The notes: generated by a model from the letters alone, not told the origin. DNA of 45,887 bases from Actinomycetes bacterium (GCA_023387755.1 JAEWHO010000044.1:1-45887), one strand, 5' to 3'; numbered from the stretch's first letter, positions 9,551 to 17,121 are shown. Program-made: numbers and translations.

Positions 9551-9800
9551 GATTGTGAAAAACGACTCTTGTGCGGTGATCCCGCCAAAATAGAACTACA
9601 GCGATGTAGTTTCACAGGGCCTCCGGAGCCTCTATGCACAGTTGTGTACCAGCATTCATGTGGTACTTGAGAGTCGTCGGCGTTTCGCGGTTCGCGGCGC
9701 TGCATGACTGTGGGTAAAATCATCTGTCGGCAGGCCCGCTGATCTTGACCATTTCAGTGATTTTCACGTAGCGTAGGGTGGCTGTCAGTAGCGTAATGTG

Positions 9801-9828
9801 CTGACGTACAAAGATTTGCTCGTATCGT
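9801..9828 (+). promoter_or_regulatory. Candidate rpmH promoter
   Basis: A -35-like CTGACG (9801-9806) is separated by 16 bp from a -10-like TATCGT (9823-9828), about 34 bp upstream of the rpmH start. The -10 lies in the loop of a short inverted repeat (TGCTCG 9817-9822 / CGAGCA 9830-9835). Pattern evidence only. Confidence 0.35.
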
Positions 9829-9861
9829 GCGAGCATCCACGATTTAACCGGGAGTAATGCT

Positions 9862-9999
9862 GTGAGCAAGCGGACTTATCAGCCGAATAACCGCCGCCGC
9901 GCCAAGGTGCACGGTTTCCGTCTGCGGATGCGTACGCGCGCCGGCCGGGCCATTCTGTCTGCCCGCCGTCGCAAGGGCCGCAATAAGCTGTCTGCCTGA
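9862..9999 (+). CDS. rpmH: 50S ribosomal protein L34
   Basis: This 45-aa basic protein of the large ribosomal subunit reads SKRTYQPNNRRRAKVHGFRL after the start and continues MRTRAGRAILSARRRKGRNK to LSA, the full L34 pattern. The start is GTG 9862, with GGGAG seven bases upstream (9850-9854); the stop is TGA 9997-9999. It is followed 15 bp later by rnpA, the universal rpmH-rnpA pair. It falls below most ORF length cut-offs. Confidence 0.97.
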   Translation: MSKRTYQPNNRRRAKVHGFRLRMRTRAGRAILSARRRKGRNKLSA

Positions 10000-10014
10000 A
10001 TGTGACGATGGCCG

Positions 10015-10389
10015 GTGCTGCCGCGTTCTCACCGTCTGACGCATCCTGACCATTTCAAGGATGCATATCGGCGTGGTGTGAGTGCGGCCGGTGCCTACGT
10101 CGTCATTCACTGTGCTCAGCAAGGAGCGGAATCGGCTCAGATTGGGTTTGTCACCTCAAAGAAGGTGGGGAATTCTGTCATGCGGCACCGAATTAAGCGG
10201 CAATTACGGCATATTATGCGCGAGCGCCTAGGGCAATGCCCTTCGGGCGCTCGCATTGTTGTGCGTGCACTTCCAGCAGCAGCCGGATGCACGACAGCTC
10301 AGTTGAGTGCCGATATTGACCGCACTTGGCAACGGGTCATGAAGCGCCTTGACCGGCAGCGTAGCGACGTCGGGAAAAAACGTGCTTAA
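10015..10389 (+). CDS. rnpA: Ribonuclease P protein component
   Basis: RnpA is the protein subunit of RNase P, which matures tRNA 5' ends with the M1 RNA (124 aa). MLPRSHRLTHPDHFKDAYRRG at the N-terminus and the basic motif KKVGNSVMRHRIKRQLR fit the family, with His in place of the usual Asn in the RNR box. The start is GTG 10015 with only a weak ribosome-binding site, so coupling to rpmH is likely. Its stop overlaps the yidD start by 8 bp (GTGCTTAA). Confidence 0.95.
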   Translation: MLPRSHRLTHPDHFKDAYRRGVSAAGAYVVIHCAQQGAESAQIGFVTSKKVGNSVMRHRIKRQLRHIMRERLGQCPSGARIVVRALPAAAGCTTAQLSADIDRTWQRVMKRLDRQRSDVGKKRA

Positions 10390-10672
10390 CCCGCTGAAAG
10401 TGCTGCTGCTCGGGCTGGTGAGGGGCTACCAAGTTGTTGTGTCCCCACTTCTGCCGCAAAGTTGTAAGTATTATCCGTCGTGTTCGGCCTATGCTGTCGA
10501 GGCAATTCGGGTAAACGGTGCTATTCGTGGAACCGGCCAGGCAATCTGGCGGCTGCTGCGCTGTAATCCGTGGTCCAATGGAGGGGTGGATTTTCCACCG
10601 AATTCCACGCTGGAAGTTCCCATCCCGCCGGACCCGAGAGATGAAGATACCTGCGAAGAAAAGGCGATGTGA
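10382..10672 (+). CDS. yidD: Membrane protein insertion efficiency factor YidD
   Basis: YidD is a small amphipathic protein (96 aa) that helps YidC-dependent membrane insertion. The family core is CKYYPSCSAYAVEAIRVNGA followed by WRLLRCNPWSNGG, with the conserved cysteines. GTG 10382 (VLNPLKVLLLGLVRGYQ) overlaps the rnpA stop by 8 bp and fits the family N-terminus; the in-frame ATG at 10349 would extend 33 bp further into rnpA and is less likely. The stop abuts the yidC ATG directly. Confidence 0.93.
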   Translation: MLNPLKVLLLGLVRGYQVVVSPLLPQSCKYYPSCSAYAVEAIRVNGAIRGTGQAIWRLLRCNPWSNGGVDFPPNSTLEVPIPPDPRDEDTCEEKAM

Positions 10673-11809
10673 ATGGGTTGGTTTGACACCCTCCTGTACC
10701 CGATCAAGATTGTCGTGGCCTGGATTATGGTCGGGATCCACCATGGTTTGGTTGCGATTGGGCTCGATTCTGCCCATGGGCTGGCGTGGGTGCTGTCCAT
10801 CGTCGGTCTGACGATCGTGATCCGTATTCTGCTGATTCCACTATTCTTCAAGCAGATTAAGGCGCAGCGCGGCCTGCAAATTATGCAGCCAGAATTGCAG
10901 GCACTGCAGAAGAAATACAAGGGTAAGAAAGACCCAGCATCCCGCCAGGCTCAACAGCAGGAAATGATGGAGTTGTACCGAAAACACGGTACCAACCCAT
11001 TCTCCTCATGTATGCCGATCCTGCTGCAGATGCCGATTTTCTTTGCGCTCTTCCGGGTATTGGCGTCCCTGCCGGCGCTCGCTAATGGGACTTACCCCCG
11101 TCCGAATATTGGCCCATTGACACAGGCGCTAGCCAAGGACGCAGAAGCAGCCACACTTTTTGGTGCTCGGCTCTCTGATACGTTCGTCTCCTCCTCGGAC
11201 CCGACGACCAAGATCGTCACGGTTGTTCTGATCGCGCTGATGTCTATCACGACCTTTATCACCACCCGTCAATTGACGATGAAGAATATGTCTCAGGCGG
11301 CGCTGGATAACCCGATGGCCCGGCAGCAGCAGATGATGATGTACCTGTTCCCGGTCATCTTTGCCGTTACCGGCATTAATTTCCCCATCGGCGTACTCAT
11401 CTACTGGACGACGACGAACCTGTGGTCCATGGGGCAGCAGTTCTACACAATTCAGAAATACCCGGCGCCGGGTTCTGAGGCGGAAAAAGCGAAGATCGCT
11501 AAGGAGAACCAGAAGCGGATCGCCCGCGGCCTACCCACCATCGAAGAAGAAGAGCGCACCAAGAAGCTCATGCAGCAGTTAGAAGAGCCGCGTGGGCAGC
11601 GTAAGCAGCCGGTGAGGAAGGATCGAGCTGGCAAGGGCAAGACCAGCCGTGACATTATCGAAGAACAAAACTCCGACGACGCCGATGCGCCGGTTGTAGG
11701 CAAGGACGGTTTGACGGCTGAGCAGCGGGCTCAGAAACGATACGAGCAGCGGGCTCGCCAACGTGAGCAGCAGCGGAAGAACCGCACTAACAAGAAACGT
11801 AAGCGCTGA
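10673..11809 (+). CDS. yidC: Membrane protein insertase YidC
   Basis: YidC/Oxa1 inserts proteins into the cytoplasmic membrane alone or with SecYEG (378 aa). The first membrane segment lies near residues 35-58, with the conserved FFKQIKAQRGLQIMQPELQAL just after it. The hydrophobic core includes NPFSSCMPILLQMPIFFALF, and later segments lie around 180-200 and 220-250 (LFPVIFAVTGINFPIGVLIYW). The C-terminal 100 residues are a charged, Lys/Arg-rich cytoplasmic tail (ending NRTNKKRKR), typical of Gram-positive YidC and likely to touch the ribosome. There is no large periplasmic domain, as expected outside proteobacteria. Confidence 0.97.
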   Translation: MGWFDTLLYPIKIVVAWIMVGIHHGLVAIGLDSAHGLAWVLSIVGLTIVIRILLIPLFFKQIKAQRGLQIMQPELQALQKKYKGKKDPASRQAQQQEMMELYRKHGTNPFSSCMPILLQMPIFFALFRVLASLPALANGTYPRPNIGPLTQALAKDAEAATLFGARLSDTFVSSSDPTTKIVTVVLIALMSITTFITTRQLTMKNMSQAALDNPMARQQQMMMYLFPVIFAVTGINFPIGVLIYWTTTNLWSMGQQFYTIQKYPAPGSEAEKAKIAKENQKRIARGLPTIEEEERTKKLMQQLEEPRGQRKQPVRKDRAGKGKTSRDIIEEQNSDDADAPVVGKDGLTAEQRAQKRYEQRARQREQQRKNRTNKKRKR

Positions 11810-11824
11810 GTGGAGGGCGAAAAG

Positions 11825-12358
11825 ATGACTTCCGAACGGATTAAGCAACTCGAAGAAGAAGGCGACGTCGCCGCGGATTACCTTGAAGAACTGCTTGATA
11901 TCGCTGATTTGGATGGCGATATTGATATTGATGTCGAGGCTGGCCGGGCGTCTGTATCGGTATTTTCTGATGAAGACGGTGATCGTTACCTATCGTGTCT
12001 AGTGGGCGATGACGGTGAGGTGCTCGAAGCTCTCCAGGAGCTGACGCGCTTGGCGGTCCAGGCACGTACCGGGGAACGCTCGCGGCTAATGGTGGATATC
12101 GCGCGTTTCCGTGCCGGCCTGAAGGCCGATCTGCAGCAGCAGGGTGAGGATGCTATCGAGGAGATGCGCCGGGATAACTTGGAATCCTACGAGTTCGATC
12201 CAATGAACCCCTTTGAACGTAAAGTTCTCCACGACGTCGCTGCGGCCGCGGGCCTGCATTCGGAGTCCGCGGGTACTGAACCCAACCGCTTTGTGGTCTA
12301 TTCGGTGCATGCTCCGCTGGAGGATATCGAGAGCGAGATGGAAGAAGCTTCCGAATAA
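11825..12358 (+). CDS. khpB: RNA-binding protein KhpB (Jag), KH and R3H domains
   Basis: KhpB is an RNA-binding protein linked to cell elongation and division in Gram-positive bacteria (177 aa). An acidic N-terminus precedes a KH-like domain (about 25-105) and a C-terminal R3H domain (about 108-165) containing FERKVLHDVAAAAGL, with the Arg-x3-His signature RKVLH. ATG 11825 has GGAGGG nine bases upstream; an in-frame GTG at 11810 sits at that ribosome-binding site and is less likely. The yidC-khpB-rsmG order is standard. A coding-like segment continues in the +1 frame past the stop (12357-12467). Confidence 0.92.
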   Translation: MTSERIKQLEEEGDVAADYLEELLDIADLDGDIDIDVEAGRASVSVFSDEDGDRYLSCLVGDDGEVLEALQELTRLAVQARTGERSRLMVDIARFRAGLKADLQQQGEDAIEEMRRDNLESYEFDPMNPFERKVLHDVAAAAGLHSESAGTEPNRFVVYSVHAPLEDIESEMEEASE

Positions 12359-12467
12359 GCCGCGTCCCTGGGGGGACTGGCCATCCGAGCGCGGTTACTC
12401 CGCAGCCACAGCGGAACAGGCGGTCGAGGAGATCGTGCGGGCTAACCTTCGGCGCTATTTTGACTGA
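12357..12467 (+). other. Coding-like segment in the +1 frame after khpB
   Basis: Immediately past the khpB stop, the +1 frame stays open for 36 codons with protein-like composition: KPRPWGDWPSERGYSAATAE and then QAVEEIVRANLRRYFD before TGA at 12465-12467. No ATG or GTG with a ribosome-binding site precedes it; the only in-frame ATG is 12309, within khpB. Its TGA overlaps an alternative rsmG start in TTGACTGA, the same 8-bp overlap form seen at three other junctions here. It could be a frameshifted khpB tail, a small gene with an unusual start, or chance. Confidence 0.4.
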
Positions 12468-12492
12468 GTCGCCGTCCGTCGACGGAGGAATC

Positions 12493-13119
12493 GTGAACGA
12501 ACCAATGCCACCCCAGGTCAAAGACCAGTTTCCGGAGACTTGGGATACTCTTGCCGCCTACGCCGATATGCTCGCCGAGGAAGGCGAGCTACGCGGTCTT
12601 ATCGGGCCCCGAGAGTTACCGCGTTTATGGTCCCGGCATATTCTCAATTGCACCGCAATTAACGGGTTTATTGACGACGGCGTAGCGGTGGCAGATGTCG
12701 GGTCCGGGGCGGGCTTACCCGGCATTGTCTTGGCAATCACCCGACCCGATCTTGAAGTAACTTTGATTGAAACGATGGAGCGACGCACTGATTGGCTCCA
12801 TGACGTCGTCGATTCACTTGTCTTAGAAAATGTTCGTGTTATCCGTGCTCGCGCGGAGGAAGTACACGGTAAAGAGCAGTTCGATGTGGTGACCGCCCGG
12901 GCAGTAGCGGCATTAGATAAGCTCATGCGCTGGACGATGCCGTTGTTGCGGCCCGGGGGCGCGCTGGTAACGCTGAAGGGTGAGCGCGCACAGGAGGAAC
13001 TGGAGGCCGCGTTGAAGGTGCGCCGGAAGTTCAAGGTCACTGAATCTATGGTTAAAGAGGTGCCCTCATTAGTTGGGGATGAGATTCCCACCCGAGTCGT
13101 TGTGATCCGCAAGCCGTAG
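12493..13119 (+). CDS. rsmG: 16S rRNA (guanine-527-N7)-methyltransferase RsmG
   Basis: RsmG (GidB) methylates G527 of 16S rRNA using S-adenosylmethionine; its loss gives low-level streptomycin resistance in other bacteria. The length is 208 aa. Family motifs are RGLIGPRELPRLWSRHILNC, the SAM loop VADVGSGAGLPGIVLAI and RAVAALDKLMRW. GTG 12493 has GGAGG four bases before it. TTG 12460 in the same frame would add 11 residues and overlap the upstream frame by 8 bp, so it is the alternative. Confidence 0.95.
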   Translation: MNEPMPPQVKDQFPETWDTLAAYADMLAEEGELRGLIGPRELPRLWSRHILNCTAINGFIDDGVAVADVGSGAGLPGIVLAITRPDLEVTLIETMERRTDWLHDVVDSLVLENVRVIRARAEEVHGKEQFDVVTARAVAALDKLMRWTMPLLRPGGALVTLKGERAQEELEAALKVRRKFKVTESMVKEVPSLVGDEIPTRVVVIRKP

Positions 13120-13430
13120 TCATTCAGCGTTACTAACCCAACGGGCTCTGGCTCTACGCCTGGAAACAAGGTATAGAACTAGAGACAGGGGTTCGCTTTG
13201 CTGAGGCATCTTGGTTATATCCAGCACCGGTACCGCTGAGCTTTTGGGGCGGCCGGCTCGCGTCGATCCACCGAGTGAAACACGTTTGCCATCCAGAAAG
13301 TCGAGGGCATCCCTTACTGCCAAGGGGCGTGGGAGTAGTGTACGCAAATATTTCACATTAGATGTCTCTGGCTCAACAAGTGGGTTGCGGCACCGTACCT
13401 CTGCGCAAGCGACTACCGACGCGCGCGTTA

Positions 13431-13446
13431 TGTTTCACGTAAATAG
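13431..13446. promoter_or_regulatory. parS: Degenerate parS half-site
   Basis: TGTTTCACGT matches the left ten bases of parS, but the right arm is degraded (AAATAG in place of GAAACA). It lies 81 bp before the next site and so keeps the array spacing. Confidence 0.4.
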
Positions 13447-13511
13447 GCGTTTAGGTTTGAAGCGTTTTCTCTTACCGGGTCCAGTGCGGTGCGCTGTTCA
13501 CAGGCGAACGA

Positions 13512-13527
13512 TGTTTCACGTGAAACT
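13512..13527. promoter_or_regulatory. parS: parS site
   Basis: TGTTTCACGTGAAACT matches the 16-bp parS palindrome TGTTTCACGTGAAACA at 15 positions. Predicted ParB nucleation site. Confidence 0.9.
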
Positions 13528-13593
13528 CGTTGAACCGGAGAACTTCATGCGAAAAATGTACCTAGGCCACCAGGTCGCAGACGTAGGCAAATC

Positions 13594-13609
13594 CGTTTCA
13601 TGTGAAACC
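13594..13609. promoter_or_regulatory. parS: parS-like site with altered centre
   Basis: CGTTTCATGTGAAACC keeps both GTTTCA/TGAAAC arms but has T for C in the centre and changed outer bases (13 of 16). Probably a weaker ParB site. Confidence 0.7.
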
Positions 13610-13672
13610 TCGTCCTGGTATATGTCATTTTCTGAGCACGGCACTTCTGACATCACTCTCATTAATCGCGCT

Positions 13673-13688
13673 GGTTTCACGTGAAACA
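13673..13688. promoter_or_regulatory. parS: parS site
   Basis: GGTTTCACGTGAAACA matches parS at 15 of 16 positions. It lies 79 bp after the preceding site. Confidence 0.9.
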
Positions 13689-14129
13689 CGCTGCGCGACC
13701 GCCGTGCTCGCGGAATCGGGGTGCTCAGCGAATGCCTTGCTCTCCACGCGTCCTGCACGCGGAAGGGAAGGCGGCATCTGTCCCGGTGTGAGAGGGAGAC
13801 TAAAAACGTTAGCGACGTACTAGCACAACTCGTCGCCGCCTTGTGTGCCCACTAGAACCCGGTATACCGTTCACGTAAACTTCGGCAATGTTTTCGCCCG
13901 TGCGCAATAAACGCCTGCTCGTGTTGCGTCGACCCGCCGCATAGAAACGGCGGTTGTTTGCTGTGTTCGAAATCTACAGGGCATATCGCCAAGGCAGGCC
14001 GTAACGCGGCCTGGGATCAGTCCCTTAAAACTGCTGTCGGAAAAAGCGCATCAGCACATCAGTGTTTGGAACTTTGCCACCCTCACCCTCGGGCATCTGC
14101 GTATCCTCTCAGTCCAGTGGCAGTAAACG

Positions 14130-14145
14130 TGTTTCACGTGAAACG
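14130..14145. promoter_or_regulatory. parS: parS site
   Basis: TGTTTCACGTGAAACG matches parS at 15 of 16 positions. It is the first of a second group of regularly spaced sites. Confidence 0.92.
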
Positions 14146-14211
14146 TTGTGTCGCCATACCTCTGTTTACCCGTAGATCAGTCGGTGCGAATTCGACGGCG
14201 GCGTGCGTAGT

Positions 14212-14227
14212 TGTTTCACGTGAAACG
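14212..14227. promoter_or_regulatory. parS: parS site
   Basis: TGTTTCACGTGAAACG matches at 15 of 16 positions, 82 bp after the previous site. Confidence 0.92.
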
Positions 14228-14289
14228 TAGGGGTCCTGGTGCCCATTACATGGGCCAGGGGATCCGCACACGACAGCCGTGGGGGTGCT

Positions 14290-14305
14290 TGTTTCACGTG
14301 AAACA
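14290..14305. promoter_or_regulatory. parS: Perfect parS site
   Basis: TGTTTCACGTGAAACA is identical to the parS consensus and lies 78 bp after the previous site. Confidence 0.95.
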
Positions 14306-14657
14306 TAGCTGCGGAGATAGCAGGCCTATAACCCGGTCCACATACATCATGGCCATCGATCGTGATGAGTATGGGCAGAGTGCGGGGCAATTTAGCAGAT
14401 GAAATCTGCCTGAGGGAATAGTTGGAGATGGTGCGAACGCAGTACGGAGGAAGCGTGTGGTTGGAGCGTTCGGAGAAAGGATGTACGAAAAAATGGGGAG
14501 TCTTCTAGGAGTCATTGCCTGCAGCGAGCTTTAAGATTGTAAGCGGAATGATGCTAATGGGAACAAACCTGTATTCTAAAAAAAGCGCTACCGGTCGGAT
14601 TCACGTAGTTTACCAGGCCCAGTGCGCCCCGAGTTATTAACAACCTCGCGGGCAGCC

Positions 14658-14666
14658 TGTGGACAA
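14658..14666 (-). promoter_or_regulatory. Perfect DnaA box (TTGTCCACA)
   Basis: TGTGGACAA reads as TTGTCCACA on the minus strand, the consensus used in high-G+C actinobacteria. It sits 12 bp upstream of a parS site. Confidence 0.65.
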
Positions 14667-14678
14667 ACCTAACCGACC

Positions 14679-14694
14679 GGTTTCACGTGAAACA
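14679..14694. promoter_or_regulatory. parS: parS site
   Basis: GGTTTCACGTGAAACA, 15 of 16 matches, about 200 bp upstream of parA. Confidence 0.92.
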
Positions 14695-14806
14695 GTAGCA
14701 TCACCAGCCCTAAACATCCAAAATTAAAGCCTAAACGGGCTATATTGCCCACGCTGGCTACAAAGACGGCGTCCCACCTCGCATGGGTTTGCTCTAATTA
14801 ACAGTG

Positions 14807-14815
14807 TTATCCACA
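14807..14815 (+). promoter_or_regulatory. Perfect DnaA box upstream of parA
   Basis: TTATCCACA lies about 70 bp before the parA start and just upstream of the likely parA promoter, so DnaA could influence parAB expression. Confidence 0.65.
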
Positions 14816-14852
14816 AGTACGGAACGACCCTGTGAATAGCGCATGTGCGGGT

Positions 14853-14858
14853 TACACT
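14853..14858 (+). promoter_or_regulatory. Candidate -10 element for parA
   Basis: TACACT fits the actinobacterial TAnnnT -10 pattern, 29 bp before the parA GTG. No clear -35 is seen, so this is tentative. Confidence 0.3.
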
Positions 14859-14887
14859 GGAGGTTCAAGCACTAGAAGGGAAAAGCT

Positions 14888-15814
14888 GTGAAGCCATCAG
14901 ATAGGACGCGTGACGAGCTGCTCTCGTCTATTAGCTCCCAGCCCGCAGCTACACCACTTGCCAACGAGGTCGCAGCGGATATGCAGCTGCGCGCCCGGCT
15001 GGCTGACGCGGTATTTCCTCAGCCTAACTACACGCGCGTTATGACAGTTTCAAATCAAAAAGGGGGCGTGGGGAAAACAACGACCACGGTCAACTTGGCG
15101 GCCGCCCTCGCGCAGGCGGGCCTCGAAGTGCTTGTTATCGACGCCGATCCACAGGGCAACGCCTCGACAGCTCTCAATGTTCAACACGGGCCGGGCACAC
15201 CGTCAATTTACGAGTGCCTCGTTGGAGAAACAACACTTGGGGCGGTTAGGCAGCAGTGTCCCGACATACCGAATCTTTGGGTCGTTCCATCGACTATCGA
15301 CTTATCTGGAGCCGAAATTGAGCTCGTTCTCAGCGATGATCGCACTGGTCGCTTGGAAAAAGTGCTTCACGAGCATCTTGCGAGCGACGACTTCGCCTAT
15401 GACTACATTTTCATCGACTGCCCGCCGAGTCTCGGCATCCTGACGCTGAACGCATTTGTCGCGGCCCGCGAAGTCCTTATTCCAATACAGACGGAATATT
15501 ATGCACTGGAGGGGCTGAGCCAGCTACTCGCTAATATTGCGAGGATACAAGAGGCACTTAACCCCCATCTGCATGTGTCAACAATTCTGCTGACCATGAA
15601 CGACCGACGCACTAACCTAGCCCGTGAAGTAGCGGAAGAAGTCCGGAAGTTTTTCCCGGAAGAAACGCTCGATGTCACGATCCCCCGCTCGGTTCGAGTG
15701 TCAGAAGCCCCTTCTCATGGACAAACCGTCATTACCTACGACCCACAGAATACAGGTGCCCTCGCCTACCGGGCTGCCGCAAAAGAAATCGCTGACCGCG
15801 GAACGGAGATCTAA
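14888..15814 (+). CDS. parA: Chromosome partitioning ATPase ParA (Soj)
   Basis: ParA is the deviant Walker-type ATPase that drives segregation of ParB-parS complexes (308 aa). The deviant Walker A motif is KGGVGKTT at residues 58-65; Walker A' is VIDADPQGNAS and Walker B IFIDCPPSLG. The N-terminal extension of about 50 residues is common in actinobacterial ParA. GTG 14888 has GAAGGG about seven bases upstream. It ends 2 bp before parB, so the two form an operon, with the parS array directly upstream. Confidence 0.97.
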   Translation: MKPSDRTRDELLSSISSQPAATPLANEVAADMQLRARLADAVFPQPNYTRVMTVSNQKGGVGKTTTTVNLAAALAQAGLEVLVIDADPQGNASTALNVQHGPGTPSIYECLVGETTLGAVRQQCPDIPNLWVVPSTIDLSGAEIELVLSDDRTGRLEKVLHEHLASDDFAYDYIFIDCPPSLGILTLNAFVAAREVLIPIQTEYYALEGLSQLLANIARIQEALNPHLHVSTILLTMNDRRTNLAREVAEEVRKFFPEETLDVTIPRSVRVSEAPSHGQTVITYDPQNTGALAYRAAAKEIADRGTEI

Positions 15815-15816
15815 AC

Positions 15817-17070
15817 ATGGCTGAAAAGCGACGCGGACTTGGCCGCGGTATTGAAGCGCTGATACCGACCGGTAAATCCGGAGAACGGCCAGCTGACATA
15901 TTCTTCCCTCGCGGTAAGGTTTCACGTGAAACATCCGAGAACCGTACCCCGGCGGTTCGTGGCTCGGTACGTAAGGCTGCATCTAATAAGAATGTAGAGC
16001 AGGAAAAGGCTGAAGAACCTGCACCGACCACTGCCCCCGAAAAAAAGGCAAGCAGCGCCAAGACGAACGGGACGACTCCCGGTAAAAAGCCCGAGGCGAA
16101 GCGGCACGCAGACAGGCAGAAAGAAGCGAAGACGGCCACCAAACAGAAACCACGGGCTGCCACAACCGGCAGCGCTGGGAGCGATAACCGCGAGCAGCCG
16201 TCCAGAGAAGATAGCCAATTAAAGCCGATTGAGGGGCTTGCTGCCGGAGAGATCAACATCGCGGATATTGCGCCGAACCCGCAGCAGCCACGCACAATCT
16301 TCGACGAAGAGGAGCTAGAGGAACTCGCAGCATCGATTCGGGAAGTTGGGCTCTTACAGCCGATTGTTGTGCGCCCAGCTCCGGCAGGCAGCGAAAAGCC
16401 GTTTGAGCTGATTATGGGAGAGCGACGTTGGCGGGCTAGCCAGCTAGCTGACCTGGAAGCAATCCCAGCGATCATTCGTTCGACGGACGACGAAGATCTG
16501 CTGCGTGACGCCCTCTTAGAAAACCTTCACCGCGCAAACCTCAACCCCCTCGAAGAGGCGTCTGCATATCAGCAGCTGCTAGAGGATTTCAACTGCACTC
16601 ATGACGAACTAGCACGCCGTATTGCGAGATCTCGCCCGCAGATCTCTAACACGCTTCGACTGCTGAAGCTCCCGCCGCTGGTACAGCGGCGGGTGGCCGC
16701 GGGGGTATTGTCTGCCGGGCACGCTCGGGCGTTACTTGGACTAACCGATCCTGGCGCGATGGAGAGACTCGCGCAGCGGATCGTTGCCGAGGGCCTATCT
16801 GTTCGGGCAGTTGAAGAGATTATTGCCCTCGGTGACGAGCCGGTAGCGCCCGAGCAGCGGCGGCGTAGAATCGCGAACCCGGTAGCGCCGGCACTCGATG
16901 AGCTCGCTACACGTTTGGCTGATCGATTCGACACGCGCGTCAAGGTTGCGATGGGTGCGCGGAAGGGCAGGATTACAGTTGAGTTCGCGGGCCTTGAAGA
17001 CCTCGACCGGATCCTTGCGGTCCTAGCCCCTGGGGAGCAAGCTCCAGGGGACGACACCAGCCCCCGCTAG
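15817..17070 (+). CDS. parB: Chromosome partitioning protein ParB (Spo0J)
   Basis: ParB is the parS-binding CTPase that spreads as a sliding clamp (417 aa). The N-terminus MAEKRRGLGRGIEALIP is typical and is followed by a long Lys/Ala/Glu-rich linker of about residues 30-140. The CTP-binding/ParB-N core includes NPQQPRTIFDEEELEELAAS and GERRWRASQLADLEAIPAII. The helix-turn-helix reads THDELARRIARSRPQISNTL, followed by a C-terminal dimerisation domain. A parS site lies inside its own coding sequence at codons 34-39 (encoding KVSRET). Confidence 0.97.
   Translation: MAEKRRGLGRGIEALIPTGKSGERPADIFFPRGKVSRETSENRTPAVRGSVRKAASNKNVEQEKAEEPAPTTAPEKKASSAKTNGTTPGKKPEAKRHADRQKEAKTATKQKPRAATTGSAGSDNREQPSREDSQLKPIEGLAAGEINIADIAPNPQQPRTIFDEEELEELAASIREVGLLQPIVVRPAPAGSEKPFELIMGERRWRASQLADLEAIPAIIRSTDDEDLLRDALLENLHRANLNPLEEASAYQQLLEDFNCTHDELARRIARSRPQISNTLRLLKLPPLVQRRVAAGVLSAGHARALLGLTDPGAMERLAQRIVAEGLSVRAVEEIIALGDEPVAPEQRRRRIANPVAPALDELATRLADRFDTRVKVAMGARKGRITVEFAGLEDLDRILAVLAPGEQAPGDDTSPR
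15918..15933. promoter_or_regulatory. parS: parS site inside parB
   Basis: GGTTTCACGTGAAACA (15 of 16 matches) lies within the parB coding sequence, in the part encoding its variable N-terminal linker. Confidence 0.92.
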
Positions 17071-17086
17071 CATGTAACAGCACGAA

Positions 17087-17121
17087 TGAGGGTCCCACGC
17101 ATACCAGGCGCGGGACCCTCA
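17087..17121. terminator. Hairpin terminator after parB
   Basis: TGAGGGTCCC (17087-17096) and GGGACCCTCA (17112-17121) form a perfect 10-bp stem with a 15-nt loop, 16 bp past the parB stop. There is no long T tract. The symmetry allows function in both directions. Confidence 0.75.

Larger units (their letters stand above)
9332..9861. other. dnaA-rpmH divergent intergenic region
   Basis: This 530-bp gap separates divergently transcribed dnaA and rpmH. It contains a pair of perfect DnaA boxes (9530-9550) and a candidate rpmH promoter (9801-9828). The short reading frames within it look like chance. It is a second possible location for part of the origin. Confidence 0.6.
13120..14887. other. 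Gene-free parS region between rsmG and parA
   Basis: This stretch of nearly 1.8 kb has no reading frame that looks like a gene. The longer frames (for example 13211-13684) run straight through the palindromic parS sites and show no family signature. It holds seven clear parS sites and one degenerate one, two perfect DnaA boxes (14658-14666 and 14807-14815) and presumably the parA promoter. It is probably a centromere-like region for chromosome segregation. Confidence 0.75.

Noticed and set aside
9745..9774. TTGACC with downstream TAGCGT as the rpmH promoter
   Set aside because: The -10 match is poor and the spacing is 18 bp; the pair at 9801-9828 fits better and is closer to rpmH.
13211..13684. 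157-aa frame in the rsmG-parA gap
   Set aside because: It runs through three parS palindromes and a degenerate one, shows no recognisable family and has no ribosome-binding site.
14211..14402. Short frames starting MFHVK beside parS sites
   Set aside because: The MFHVK and VSRET strings are simply translations of the parS palindrome, not protein signals.
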